Origin: Candidatus Flavonifractor merdavium
GTDB lineage: Bacteria; Bacillota; Clostridia; Oscillospirales; Oscillospiraceae
DNA: 64,000 nt
Direction: 5' to 3'
Assembly (NCBI GenBank): GCA_019119335.1
Contig: DWXF01000006.1
Span: forward strand, 43,996 to 107,995
Shown here: piece by piece, positions 1 through 8,453 of the stretch
Numbering within the stretch: position 1 is the first letter of the stretch
Layout: every line of letters starts with the position of its first letter
The notes under the pieces: generated by a model
Seen by the model: the letters and a program-made list of their open reading frames with translations, nothing else
What the model was told of the DNA's origin: nothing
Database searches by the model: none
Made by a program: the position numbers and the translations under genes

Positions 1-145
1 CGGCGCCCACAATGGGCGCCATGATGAAGAGCAGCAGGACAAACCCGGCGATGATGGTTCGGGGCAGCCCGAAGCGGGAGGCAAAGCTGAAGCGCTCCAT
101 CAAGTCCCGGTTTTCCAGCGTTTTTTCCATATCTGTTTTGTCCAT
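1..145 (-). CDS. Sugar/nucleoside-type ABC transporter permease, N-terminal part
   Basis: Only the first 48 codons are inside the window; the gene runs off the left edge. The start is the ATG at 145, with AAGGAGGA about five bases upstream. The visible part is a charged cytoplasmic N-terminus followed from about residue 30 by a hydrophobic stretch that looks like the first membrane helix. It starts 11 bases after the stop of the duplicated-domain ATPase, so it should be the membrane subunit of the same importer. Role is inferred mainly from this position; too little sequence is visible to place it in a permease family. Confidence 0.75.
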   Translation of the reverse strand, partial: MDKTDMEKTLENRDLMERFSFASRFGLPRTIIAGFVLLLFIMAPIVGA

Positions 146-155
146 GACATCCTCC

Positions 156-1739
156 TTATACCACCTGGCTGACCATCAGCGTACCGAAGGCCTCCGAGGA
201 CTCGGTGGCCGGCAGGATACCGGCGACGCGCCCGCCTGAGACAATGGCAATCCGGTCGCAGCACTGGCGCAGCTCCTCCAGTTCGGAGGAGATCACCACC
301 ACGGTCACGCCGAATTCCCGGTTGAACCGCTTGAGGGCCTCCAGCACCAGGGCCTTGGCGCCCACGTCGATACCCCGGGTGGGCTCGGAGACGAAGAGGA
401 ACTTGGGCTGCAGAGCGAAGGCCTTGGCCAGGCACACCTTCTGCTGGTTGCCGCCGGAGAGCTCCTTGGCCTTCTGCCGGGAGCCGGTACACTTGATCTT
501 CAGCTCGTCGATATATTTGTCGGTCACGGCGCGGATGGCCCGCTCGTCCCGCCAGGTGAACAGGCCGAATTTTTTGAGGAACTTGTTCTGGATCTGCATG
601 GCGCCGAAGGCCACGTTCCACTCCAGGGACTCGTCCAGCAGCAGGCCCACCCCCCGGCGGTCCTCCGAAACGAAGGCCAGGGAGGCGTCCAGGCACTTTC
701 TGGGGCTGTTGAGGGGAATGGGCTTGCCCTCAAACTCCACCGTTCCTCCCGCCTCGTACAGTCCCATGATGCCGTTGGGGATACCCAGCTTGCCCTGTCC
801 AGCCAGGCCGCCGATGCCCAAAATCTCGCCCTCTTTGATATCCAGGTCGATGTTGCGCACCGTCTCGCCGGGCATGTCCACCCACAGCTTGCGGATGGAC
901 ATGATGGTCTTGGCGTCGGGCAGCTCCCGCACCTCGGCGGCGGCGGCGCTCTCCACATTGCGCCCCACCATCCAGCGGGTAATCTCCTGCACGTCCAGCT
1001 CCTTGGCGGGGGCTTCCTTCACCACATAGCCGTCCCGCATGACCACCACTGTGTTGCACACGGACAGGATCTCATGGAGACGGTGGGTAATAAAGATGAC
1101 GGAGATCCCCTGGGCCGACATGTTCCGGATGGAGGTCAGCAGAGCCTCGGCCTCCTTCTCGGTGAGCACGGCGGTGGGCTCGTCCAGAATCAGCAGCTTC
1201 AGCTGGTCCTTGCTCAGCTCCCGGGCGATCTCAGTAAACTGCTTGTGGCCCACGGGCATGTCGCTGATAACCATATCGCCGCTGATCTTCACGCCCATCT
1301 TGTCGATCGCCTGATCCGCCCGCTGGGAAATGGCCTTGTAATCCAGGGTGTCCAGCCGGGGCCCAAAAACCTGGGAGACAATGTTGGGCTTGGTGGGCTC
1401 CCGGTTGAGCAGGATGTTTTCGGCGGCGGTAAAGCCGGGAATCAGGGAAAACTCCTGGTGTACCATGCCGATACCGGCGGCCAGGGCCTCAAAGGGGGTG
1501 GCAAATTTTACCACCTGGCCGTTGAGCCTGATTTCTCCCTCATAGCCGCCGGTCTCCCGGATGACGTCCATACCAAAGAGGATCTTCATCAGCGTGCTCT
1601 TGCCGGCGCCGTTCTCACCCACCAGGCCCAGCACCTCGCCGGGCCCCAGGGTGATATTGATGTCGCTCAGAACCTGGTTGCCGAAGAAGTCCTTCTTGAT
1701 ATTCCGCATTTCCAGCAAGGGAGCATTGTTGTTTTCCAT
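156..1739 (-). CDS. Sugar/nucleoside-type ABC importer ATPase with two nucleotide-binding domains
   Basis: This 527-residue protein has the double-ATPase layout of the RbsA/MglA/XylG and nucleoside (YufO-type) families, which power uptake of sugars or nucleosides. The N-terminal domain has a good Walker A (GENGAGKST, near residue 41) and Walker B (LLILDEPTA) but a weak signature. The C-terminal domain has a good signature (LSGGNQQK) and a Walker B with Glu (FVSEPTRG) but a degenerate Walker A (GGLAGQGKLG), a common asymmetry in this family. It lies between the binding-protein gene and the permease. Substrate cannot be read from sequence; the DUF3798 partner argues against a classic ribose or galactose system. 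Confidence 0.9.
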   Translation of the reverse strand: MENNNAPLLEMRNIKKDFFGNQVLSDINITLGPGEVLGLVGENGAGKSTLMKILFGMDVIRETGGYEGEIRLNGQVVKFATPFEALAAGIGMVHQEFSLIPGFTAAENILLNREPTKPNIVSQVFGPRLDTLDYKAISQRADQAIDKMGVKISGDMVISDMPVGHKQFTEIARELSKDQLKLLILDEPTAVLTEKEAEALLTSIRNMSAQGISVIFITHRLHEILSVCNTVVVMRDGYVVKEAPAKELDVQEITRWMVGRNVESAAAAEVRELPDAKTIMSIRKLWVDMPGETVRNIDLDIKEGEILGIGGLAGQGKLGIPNGIMGLYEAGGTVEFEGKPIPLNSPRKCLDASLAFVSEDRRGVGLLLDESLEWNVAFGAMQIQNKFLKKFGLFTWRDERAIRAVTDKYIDELKIKCTGSRQKAKELSGGNQQKVCLAKAFALQPKFLFVSEPTRGIDVGAKALVLEALKRFNREFGVTVVVISSELEELRQCCDRIAIVSGGRVAGILPATESSEAFGTLMVSQVV

Positions 1740-1768
1740 AGTGTTCTTCTACTCCTCTCACGCTTTGA

Positions 1769-1804
1769 AAACAGCAGGGGAAGGAACTCCTTCCCCTGCT
1801 GTTT
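1769..1804 (-). terminator. Intercistronic hairpin after the binding-protein gene
   Basis: A 17-base perfect inverted repeat (1769-1785 with 1788-1804) fills the gap between the binding protein and the ATPase. There is no long T-run on the minus strand. It more likely stabilises the upstream message or attenuates read-through than stops transcription completely, leaving more binding protein than ATPase. Confidence 0.6.
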
Positions 1805-1827
1805 GAATGAACCATCGGAGAAATAGA

Positions 1828-3081
1828 TCAGGCGGTGGTGAAGTACTCCTCGGGCACCTCCACCTCAGTGGAGCCCATGTAGTAGCCGGGATCGCCCATA
1901 ATGTAGGTATCCTGGTACACCAGGAAGATGTTCTCGGACTTGACGCCGGTGGTGGCGTTGGTGTAGCCGGAGCCGTTCCACTCGGCGCCGGGGGAGAACA
2001 CCTCGTAGGCCTTGGCGATATCGTCCATATCGGTCAGGTCGCTCTCGCCGTTGATGACGTTCATAGCGTGCTGAGCCAGACCGGCGGAAGTGGTGTAGCC
2101 GTAGGAGTAGGCCCAGGTGCCGAACCGGTCGGCGCCGCCGGCCTCGACAACGGCGGACTCCACCTTGGCCAGGATCTTCTCAAAGTCGCCGGCCTCCTCG
2201 GTCAGGTCCAGACCCAGAGCGCCGGGGTAGCCCATCAGAGGAGAGGGCAGGTCGGCCTCGATGAAGTAGCCGCCGTACTCAAACAGCTGCTTCAGCAGGG
2301 GCTCGGTGTGGGCGTCGTTGGTGCAGAAGTAAGCGGTCTCCGTGCCGTACTTCTGAACCCACTCGGGCACCTTCTCCAGGATGTAGGCCTGAGCGCCGGC
2401 CACGCCCACGTCAGAGGTGGGATCGGGGGCGGTCTCCTGATGGAACTCCATGCCGAACTCCTCGCAGGCCTTCTGCATGACGGCCACGCGGCGGCTCATG
2501 GTCTCATAAGCCATGTGGCGGGGGAAGGAGATGTGCACGAAGTCGGTGCAGCCCAGCTCGTGGGCGGTGCGGATGATCAGATAGCCGCGGGCCACGAAGT
2601 CGTTGTTACACACCAGGTCGGCGGCGGAGCCGATCTCGGGCAGGTCCTCATGGGACTCGCCGGCGATGCAGATGATGTCGGGGCGGCGCTCCTTGACCTG
2701 ACGGAAGGCCTCGGTGGTGCCGGGGACAGCCTGGTTGACGACGATGGCCTTGATGTCGGGGTCGTCGGCCAGACCGGCGATCTTCTGGATGGTGGTCTCC
2801 ACCTCGTCGGTGAAGTTGTCGGGATAGGTGGCCAGAACCACACGGTCCTCACCGTACATGGCCTGGAAGGCCTCGGCGCCCCGGCGGTCGTCCTCGGACT
2901 GGGAGACGGTGCCGGTCACAATGCCGATCTTAAAGGTGTCGCCGGCCTCAGAGCCGGAAGGGGCCTCGCTGCCCTGGGGGGCAGTGCTGTTCTGCGCGCC
3001 GGAGGGATTGCTGCCGCTACCGCAGGCGGCCAGGGCCAGCAGCATGGCTGCTGACAGCAGGATACTGATTGCTTTTTTCAT
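1828..3081 (-). CDS. DUF3798-family lipoprotein, probable ABC substrate-binding protein
   Basis: This 417-residue protein starts at the ATG at 3081, with GGAGG nine bases upstream; longer reading frames lack this site. A signal peptide ends in a lipobox (LALAAC, Cys about residue 20), so the mature protein is membrane-anchored outside the cell. After a Ser/Gly/Pro-rich linker comes a periplasmic-binding-like fold beginning FKIGIVTGTVSQSEDD, which I recognise as the DUF3798 family. It is the first gene of an importer operon with ATPase and permease downstream. The ligand is unknown. Family assignment is from memory of the pattern, not a search. Confidence 0.8.
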   Translation of the reverse strand: MKKAISILLSAAMLLALAACGSGSNPSGAQNSTAPQGSEAPSGSEAGDTFKIGIVTGTVSQSEDDRRGAEAFQAMYGEDRVVLATYPDNFTDEVETTIQKIAGLADDPDIKAIVVNQAVPGTTEAFRQVKERRPDIICIAGESHEDLPEIGSAADLVCNNDFVARGYLIIRTAHELGCTDFVHISFPRHMAYETMSRRVAVMQKACEEFGMEFHQETAPDPTSDVGVAGAQAYILEKVPEWVQKYGTETAYFCTNDAHTEPLLKQLFEYGGYFIEADLPSPLMGYPGALGLDLTEEAGDFEKILAKVESAVVEAGGADRFGTWAYSYGYTTSAGLAQHAMNVINGESDLTDMDDIAKAYEVFSPGAEWNGSGYTNATTGVKSENIFLVYQDTYIMGDPGYYMGSTEVEVPEEYFTTA

Positions 3082-3126
3082 ACATACCTCCAATTTTCGG
3101 CAAAGCTTGCCGAGGCTATATGTATA

Positions 3127-3154
3127 ATAATAACAGACGTTCATAGATTGTCAA
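3127..3154 (-). promoter_or_regulatory. SigA-type promoter of the DUF3798 ABC importer operon
   Basis: On the minus strand, -35 TTGACA (3149-3154) and -10 TATTAT (3127-3132) are separated by 16 bases. This lies about 50 bases before the start codon at 3081. Confidence 0.65.
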
Positions 3155-3176
3155 TACTCAGTTCATAATTTGTCAA
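3140..3176. repeat. Two direct repeats overlapping the importer promoter
   Basis: TTCATAGATTGTCAA (3140-3154) and TTCATAATTTGTCAA (3162-3176) differ at two of 15 positions and are 22 bases apart, two helical turns. One copy contains the -35 box, so the pair is a plausible regulator-binding site. Confidence 0.5.
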
Positions 3177-3655
3177 CACCAAGTCCATATTTCTGGTTTC
3201 TGGAAAATACAGGGCAATTCATTTCCAAGTGAAAACAAGTGCATGACCAGCACGGAAGGCTTACCTGCCGGCTGTCTGTGCTGCTCTGCTATCAGGTATG
3301 CAGCGTCGGCCGAATCTCCTATTTCCCCCTATTTTTGGCTGTATATGCGCCGTCAGCACACCCGCACAGTCAAAGTTCTGTCACAACAGAATCGAATATT
3401 TATACAACATTTTATGCAAAAATCAACAGCCCGTCTGTCCAAAGACGGGCTGTTGATTTCCACACAACCAGAGCGGGCGGGCCCAATATCCGGCCGGTCG
3501 GCCTGCAAATATTTGGAGGCCGACCCCTTAAACGCGGGCAGAATCCCGCCGATTACATATTTAGTGTTCCACATGTTTTGCCCTTTTCCCGGCTCCGGCC
3601 GCGGATCGGGCGCGCAAAGAAAAAGAGAGCCATAAAGAGAAAGGAAGAATTGATC
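3177..3655. other. Non-coding gap with several hairpins
   Basis: No convincing gene was found in this 479-base gap between divergent genes. From 3177 to 3419 nothing recognisable is seen. From 3420 to 3549 there are three inverted repeats: a 17-base terminator-like stem (3420-3459), GGTCGGCCT/AGGCCGACC (3496-3504 with 3517-3525) and GCGGG/CCCGC (3534-3538 with 3545-3549). On the minus strand these would form a small RNA of about 130-200 bases ending at the terminator. It could instead be the leader of the lipoprotein gene at 3656. Confidence 0.4.
3420..3459 (-). terminator. Strong intrinsic-terminator-like hairpin without an upstream gene
   Basis: A perfect 17-base stem with a six-base loop is followed on the minus strand by TTTTT. 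No protein gene ends here on either strand, so it may close a small RNA transcribed from about 3640 leftward. Confidence 0.5.
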
Positions 3656-4699
3656 ATGACCCAGACCGGAACGAGATTCCCCCTCATGCGCCTCAGCGCA
3701 CTGCTGCTGACGGCCGGCCTGCTCCTGTCCGGATGCACCGGCGGCGGAGCGCCGGCAGCGGACAACAGCGGCGCTCCCGCCGAAAGTCCCCTCCCCGCCG
3801 AAAGCGTATCCCCCACCCCCAGCGAGAGCACCGATTTCAGAAAATACAACGCCTACTCCGATGTAATGAGCGACATCTATGAGATGGACGGCATGCTGGC
3901 CGCCTACTTCACCGTGGTGCAGGATCAGCCGGAGTTTGCCCTGGCGGAGGGCATGGATTACAGCATGCTGGAGGACGTGTTCTACAACTATATCCCCCTG
4001 AACATCATCATGAACACGGCCCTGGATTACAGCACCGAGGAGCCCGTCTACCCCGAGCAGGACGCCCTGCTGCTGGAGCTGGAGCAGCCCTATTCTGATA
4101 TGTGCGACGCGCTGAAAGATCTGTCCGACTACCTGTCCTTTGACCGCTATGTAGATGACAATATGGCCCAGGCCGCTCAGCTGCACACCCAGATTTATGA
4201 GGCGGTGGGCCCCTTCGACCAGGCCGCCTGGCCCTTTGTGGAGTCCATGCACGTGCTGGATGAGGAAACCGAACAGCTGGAGCTGGACCGCCTGCAGGCC
4301 GAGGGCATGGACATCGCCTTTTACAGCCGCACCATCACCAATATCTGCAGCGAAATGGACGCCGACGTCTGGGCCCAGCTGGAAAGCGCGGAGTCTCTGC
4401 CGGCCCTGGACATGACCAACCTGGAGAGCCTCTATACCCAGTATCAGGAGGCCTATGCCGGCCTCACCGCGGCCATGGAGGACCCGGAGCAGGTGGAGAA
4501 GGTGTACAGCTGGAGCTCGGATGAGTACTGGTCCGACACATACCGGGACAACTTTACCACCGCCGTTGCCGACGTAAACACGGCCATTACGACCTTCATG
4601 GAGGAGGCGCGGAGCCAGGCGGATTACAGCCAGAGCTATGAGCAATTCTATACGGCAGTCTCCGAGCTGATTGACCAGTATAATAACAGCTTCGTGTAA
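3656..4699 (+). CDS. Lipoprotein resembling the DUF3829 (YiiG) family
   Basis: This 347-residue protein starts at the ATG at 3656, with AAAGGAAG upstream. The signal peptide ends in LLLSGC (Cys about residue 23), giving a lipid anchor. A Ser/Pro/Glu-rich linker follows to about residue 58. The rest is acidic and largely helical, starting FRKYNAYSDVMSD, which resembles DUF3829 proteins such as E. coli YiiG. No catalytic motif is visible and the function is unknown. It is a single-gene unit, with a hairpin-rich leader before it and a strong terminator after it. The family call is moderate. Confidence 0.6.
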   Translation: MTQTGTRFPLMRLSALLLTAGLLLSGCTGGGAPAADNSGAPAESPLPAESVSPTPSESTDFRKYNAYSDVMSDIYEMDGMLAAYFTVVQDQPEFALAEGMDYSMLEDVFYNYIPLNIIMNTALDYSTEEPVYPEQDALLLELEQPYSDMCDALKDLSDYLSFDRYVDDNMAQAAQLHTQIYEAVGPFDQAAWPFVESMHVLDEETEQLELDRLQAEGMDIAFYSRTITNICSEMDADVWAQLESAESLPALDMTNLESLYTQYQEAYAGLTAAMEDPEQVEKVYSWSSDEYWSDTYRDNFTTAVADVNTAITTFMEEARSQADYSQSYEQFYTAVSELIDQYNNSFV

Positions 4700-4737
4700 G
4701 AAACGCGGACCGTCTCTTACCGAACGCAGAGAGAAGC

Positions 4738-4780
4738 ATATGCCGGGCAGGAAGCGCAGCCTTCCTGCCCGGCATATTTT
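4738..4780. terminator. Bidirectional terminator between convergent genes
   Basis: A perfect 17-base stem (4738-4754 with 4761-4777) with loop CGCAGC is followed by TTTT on the plus strand. It sits between the convergent lipoprotein gene and the radical SAM operon and can serve both. Confidence 0.8.
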
Positions 4781-6098
4781 AAAGTATGTTGGGGGCAATT
4801 TTTCGTCTGATCTGGGCACGGTACACAAAATTGACCATGAGGTAAAAAAGGGTGCGGCCGGGATGACGCAAAAACCGCCGGTGGAAGATGGTGCGCCGGA
4901 GGATGGCCGGGATGGTGTAGAGCTTTTCATACACCATCCAGTAGCACTCCGTCACCTCCGCCGCCTTCAGGTTGGGGGTGTCCAGCACGGAGACGGAGGG
5001 CTTGTATTGAAAGTAGTCGTAGTCGGTGATCTTCCCCGCCGCCTTCATTTCCTCATGGAGGTCTGTGCCCGGAATGGGGGTAAGGCAGTAGAATTTGGGG
5101 GCCACAATATCGGTGCGCTTAATGAAGCGCACCGTTTCCAGCAGGCTCTCCCGGGTGTCCCCGTCCGCTCCCACGATCATCTCGCTGGCCACCTCAATAC
5201 CGGCATCGCTCACCTTTTTGATGATCCGTACATAGTCCGCCGGATCACACCAGCTCTTCTGAAAGCTGTCCAGGTTTTCTTTGGTGATGCTCTCCAGGCC
5301 GAAGCTGAGGGTATAGCACCCGCTGTCCGCCGCCGCCCGGAGCAGGGGCTGGTTGTCGGCGATCTGGATGGCGCACTGGCTCATCCATTTCATCCGCAGG
5401 GGCTTGATCTGCCGGCACAGCTCCAGCATATAGTCCGGATCGGCCACAATGTTGTCGTCAATGAGGAGAAATTTCCGAAAGCCCAGACTTTTTACATATT
5501 GGATGTCCCGGATCACCTCCGGAATGGGCCGTTTGAGATACTTTCCCCGGTAGATGCAGTGGATGGAGCAGAACTTGCAGGTGTTGGGGCACCCCCGCCC
5601 CGCCTGCACCGGCAGAAAATCCCCGATGGACTTGTGGACCACCAGGTCGTACCGGGGCAGGGGCAGCTCCAGCTTGGTGATAGGCCGGTGGTAGACCGGC
5701 TTCAGCTCCTCCCGCTCCAAATCATGACACATCTCGACAATAGACTCTTCCGAGTCTCCAATCATCACGCTGTCGCAGTATTCCCCGGCCAGCTGGGGCA
5801 CCAGGCTCACCATGGGCCCGCCCATGTAGACGATCTTCCCCCGCTTTTTGAACTCCAGGGCAATGTCCTTCCCCCGGTTGGCCGCATGGCCCATGCCCCC
5901 GATGCCGATGACGTCGGCGTCGGTATCGTAGGGGATGTCCTCAATGGTCTCAATGCAGATCTCCGCCGTCCACCCCTCCGGCAGCAGAGAGGCCAGCACC
6001 GGGTAGGCCAGGCCCACAAAGTAGAGCTTTTTCTTTTTCACCACCCGGCCCCAGTCGTCGTAGATGGAGGGCTGAATAAAGAGGATTTTCTTGTTCAT
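4779..6098 (-). CDS. B12-binding-domain radical SAM protein (last gene of four-gene operon)
   Basis: This 439-residue protein has an N-terminal Rossmann-like B12-binding region (about 1-140; IGIGGMGHAANRG, YMGGPMVSLVP). The radical SAM core begins with CxxxCxxC at Cys170, Cys174 and Cys177 (GRGCPNTCKFC) for the 4Fe-4S cluster. The downstream part (LLIDDNIVADP, GLES, EMIVGADGDTRE) is typical of the class that includes methyltransferases and lipid- or tetrapyrrole-modifying enzymes. Its substrate cannot be read. It follows a second B12-type radical SAM gene by 13 bases and two acyltransferase-like genes further upstream, so it probably works on the same product. A basic, hydrophobic C-terminus (about 395-439) may bind membrane. 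Confidence 0.85.
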   Translation of the reverse strand: MNKKILFIQPSIYDDWGRVVKKKKLYFVGLAYPVLASLLPEGWTAEICIETIEDIPYDTDADVIGIGGMGHAANRGKDIALEFKKRGKIVYMGGPMVSLVPQLAGEYCDSVMIGDSEESIVEMCHDLEREELKPVYHRPITKLELPLPRYDLVVHKSIGDFLPVQAGRGCPNTCKFCSIHCIYRGKYLKRPIPEVIRDIQYVKSLGFRKFLLIDDNIVADPDYMLELCRQIKPLRMKWMSQCAIQIADNQPLLRAAADSGCYTLSFGLESITKENLDSFQKSWCDPADYVRIIKKVSDAGIEVASEMIVGADGDTRESLLETVRFIKRTDIVAPKFYCLTPIPGTDLHEEMKAAGKITDYDYFQYKPSVSVLDTPNLKAAEVTECYWMVYEKLYTIPAILRRTIFHRRFLRHPGRTLFYLMVNFVYRAQIRRKIAPNIL

Positions 6099-6111
6099 GG
6101 CGGACCTCCTC

Positions 6112-7449
6112 TCAGTTGGGACGAAGCATCAGCTTGATGTACTGCCAGGTGATGCACAGCGCCCCCCGGCGTACCCGGCGGTAGACGGACAGGCCGTAGC
6201 GCTCCCTGATATACCGCCGCCCCTTCCGGGCGGCGGAGGTTTTCCAGTAGGCCCGGAGGATGTGGTAGTAAAAGGCCCGCTTGGACATGCGCTCCGGCTC
6301 CAGCGCGGCGTGGGCCATGTCAAAGAGGTGGTAATTGCCCTCCTTTTCGGTAATGCGCCCCTTCCACGCCTCATAGAGGGGAGTGCCCTTGATGGGCGTG
6401 ACGGGCTGGATATTCACCATGGGGTGCTCAAAGGAGTTGAGGTAGGCGATGAGGGCGTCAAAGTCCCGCTTCTCCCAGTCGAAGCCCACGATAAGGCCGC
6501 TGTAACACTGCACACCGTACTTCTCCAGGATCCGCACCGCCCGGTTGTTGACCTCCACCGTGGTGCGCTTGCGGTATTCCTCCAGCTCGCCGGCCTTGAA
6601 GGACTCCAGCCCCACAAAAAAGGCGTCGAAGCCGTGGCGGGCCAGCAGTTCCACCAATTCCTCGTGCTCTGCGATGAAATCCGCCCGGCCGAAGGCCAGG
6701 AAGGTCTTGCGGATGCCCCGCTCCTCCAGCCCCCGGCAGAAGTCCCGCAGCCGCTGGGGCTCGAAGAGGAAATCGTCGTCCACGATAAAGACGTTCTCCT
6801 CCCGGATCTCCTCCAGCTCGTCCAGCACATCCTCCAGCTCCCGCTGAAAATAGGGCCCCAGCCGGGCGCAGAAGCAGAAGGCGCAGTCGTAGGGGCAGCT
6901 GAAGGAGGTCTTGATGGTGGCGCAGCGGTCGTGGTAAATGTAGTTGTAATGGGGACGATACCTTGCCGTCTTGCTCCGGTCGGGGTGCGGGAAGGGGAAA
7001 CACGGCTCTTTTGGGACCCGGCCCAGAGCGCTCAGCTCCTCCCGGGACGCCCCCCGCTCCACCCCCGCCATCACTCCCGCCAGGGCGTACAGCCCCCCGG
7101 TGAGCACCACATCCAGAAAGGGGCTTTCAAAGTCCTCCGGCACCACCTCGGCGTGGACGCCCCCCACCAGAGTGATAATGGACGGATCGTGGTCCTTCAC
7201 CCGCCGGGCATACTCCTTCACCACGCCGACGTGGATCTGATAGGCGGTGAAGGCCACCACTTGGTAGTCCCCCGCCCGCAAGGCGGCGGAGAAGTCCCGG
7301 TCCAGCACCAGGTCCACAATGTCCGCCCGGTGGCCCAGCCTCTCCAGCAGGGCGGCGGCGTACTCCAGCTCCAGCGGCTCGCAGAGCATGAAGCTCTGGA
7401 GGTTGATGGTGTCCTTATGGGGGCGGGGCTTCACCAGCAGGATGTTCAT
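6112..7449 (-). CDS. B12-binding-domain radical SAM protein (third gene of operon)
   Basis: This 445-residue protein starts at the ATG at 7449, with AAGGAGGA six bases upstream; the start overlaps the previous stop by four bases. The B12-binding region spans about 1-130 (LVGGVHAEVVPEDF). The cluster motif is Cys185, Cys189 and Cys192 (SFSCPYDCAFC). FIVDDDFLFEP, GLES and SGLIVGFDWEKRD follow in the usual order. It is similar in plan to, but clearly different from, its neighbour at 4779, so the two likely catalyse successive steps. The fourth Cys (CAFCFC, Cys194) is extra to the canonical three. Product and substrate are unknown. Confidence 0.85.
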   Translation of the reverse strand: MNILLVKPRPHKDTINLQSFMLCEPLELEYAAALLERLGHRADIVDLVLDRDFSAALRAGDYQVVAFTAYQIHVGVVKEYARRVKDHDPSIITLVGGVHAEVVPEDFESPFLDVVLTGGLYALAGVMAGVERGASREELSALGRVPKEPCFPFPHPDRSKTARYRPHYNYIYHDRCATIKTSFSCPYDCAFCFCARLGPYFQRELEDVLDELEEIREENVFIVDDDFLFEPQRLRDFCRGLEERGIRKTFLAFGRADFIAEHEELVELLARHGFDAFFVGLESFKAGELEEYRKRTTVEVNNRAVRILEKYGVQCYSGLIVGFDWEKRDFDALIAYLNSFEHPMVNIQPVTPIKGTPLYEAWKGRITEKEGNYHLFDMAHAALEPERMSKRAFYYHILRAYWKTSAARKGRRYIRERYGLSVYRRVRRGALCITWQYIKLMLRPN

Positions 7450-8453
7450 AGCTCCTCCTTGAACACACGAAACCGGGTTTTGACGGGCTTGTACTCCAGA
7501 AACGGGGCAAACCGGCGGCAGAGCGCGTTGACCAGGGGGTTGGAGTGGTGGAGGGCGGCGTAGAGGCGGGTATAACGGCAGCCCAGCTTCAGCTTGGTGT
7601 CGTCGGCCGTCTGGCCGAAGTCGATGGTGCGAAAGCCCTTTCGGATGCCGTAGTCCACAATCTCCAGCAGCATCCGGTGGTAAACCGGCAGACGGGCGTT
7701 GCACCGGTAGTCCAGGCCCACAAATTCAAAAATCAGCTCTTCCCCGTTCTCCAGCAGCTGGACGAAGCCCACCGGCTCTCCCCCCTCCTCGGCCACAAAC
7801 AGGCGGAACATCTCCCCCTGAAAATAGGCCTTGCTGAGCCGCTCAATGCGCACCCGGGAGGAATCCCGCACGTTGCAGTAGAGGGAGTGGAGCCGGTCAT
7901 CGAACCCGCCGCCGTCCTCCAGATAGCGGATGGTCAGGCCCGCCGTCTTTTTCAGGATGCGCTTGTAGTGGTTGCGGTAGGGGCTTCGCATGCTGCCCAG
8001 ATACTCCTCCAGGCTGTTCCACCGGAGGGTGAGGATGCACTTGGGACAGGTCAGCCCCACGGCAAAGCCGTCCACCGCCCCGTCGGGCAGGTTGAGCACC
8101 ATCTTAAAACCACGGATGGCCCGGATCTCCCGGAACAGGGCCTCCCGCAACTCCCCCAGCACCACCCCGCTTCGGGTGACGCACATGGGCAGGTAGATGA
8201 GCGTGACGGTTATAGGGAGATCCACCGGAGAGAACATGCCCAGGTTGTAGCCCTTCCGCCGGTGCGCCACGAAATAGCTGTCCAGCTGCCCCGCCCGGTT
8301 ATAGAGCATGTGATAGCTGGGCTGGTAGTCCTCCTCCGTCCCCTCCACAAAGGCGAGGAAATCCCGCTTCAGGTAGGGATTGTCCCCCGCCAGGCGGTCC
8401 CACGCCTCAGGCAGGCGCTTTGCCCGGGTCTCCACACGCACCTCATAGTCCAT
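7446..8453 (-). CDS. GNAT/FemAB-like acyltransferase-fold protein
   Basis: This 335-residue protein starts at the ATG at 8453 (MDYEVRVETRAK), inside the end of the preceding gene. The family resemblance is to FemAB/BioF2-like acetyltransferase-fold proteins: SMRSPYRNHYKRILKK in the middle, then VGFVQLLENGEELIFEFVG and a C-terminal YHRMLLEIVDYGIRKGF...DFGQT. That fold usually transfers an acyl or aminoacyl group to an amine. Its stop overlaps the next start (ATGA), indicating translational coupling. The acceptor is unknown. An alternative start at 8471 adds six residues. Confidence 0.7.
   Translation of the reverse strand: MDYEVRVETRAKRLPEAWDRLAGDNPYLKRDFLAFVEGTEEDYQPSYHMLYNRAGQLDSYFVAHRRKGYNLGMFSPVDLPITVTLIYLPMCVTRSGVVLGELREALFREIRAIRGFKMVLNLPDGAVDGFAVGLTCPKCILTLRWNSLEEYLGSMRSPYRNHYKRILKKTAGLTIRYLEDGGGFDDRLHSLYCNVRDSSRVRIERLSKAYFQGEMFRLFVAEEGGEPVGFVQLLENGEELIFEFVGLDYRCNARLPVYHRMLLEIVDYGIRKGFRTIDFGQTADDTKLKLGCRYTRLYAALHHSNPLVNALCRRFAPFLEYKPVKTRFRVFKEEL

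Noticed and set aside
3353..4930. 525-codon open frame on the minus strand
   Set aside because: It covers the lipoprotein gene in antisense, crosses the terminator at 4738 and has no recognisable domain.
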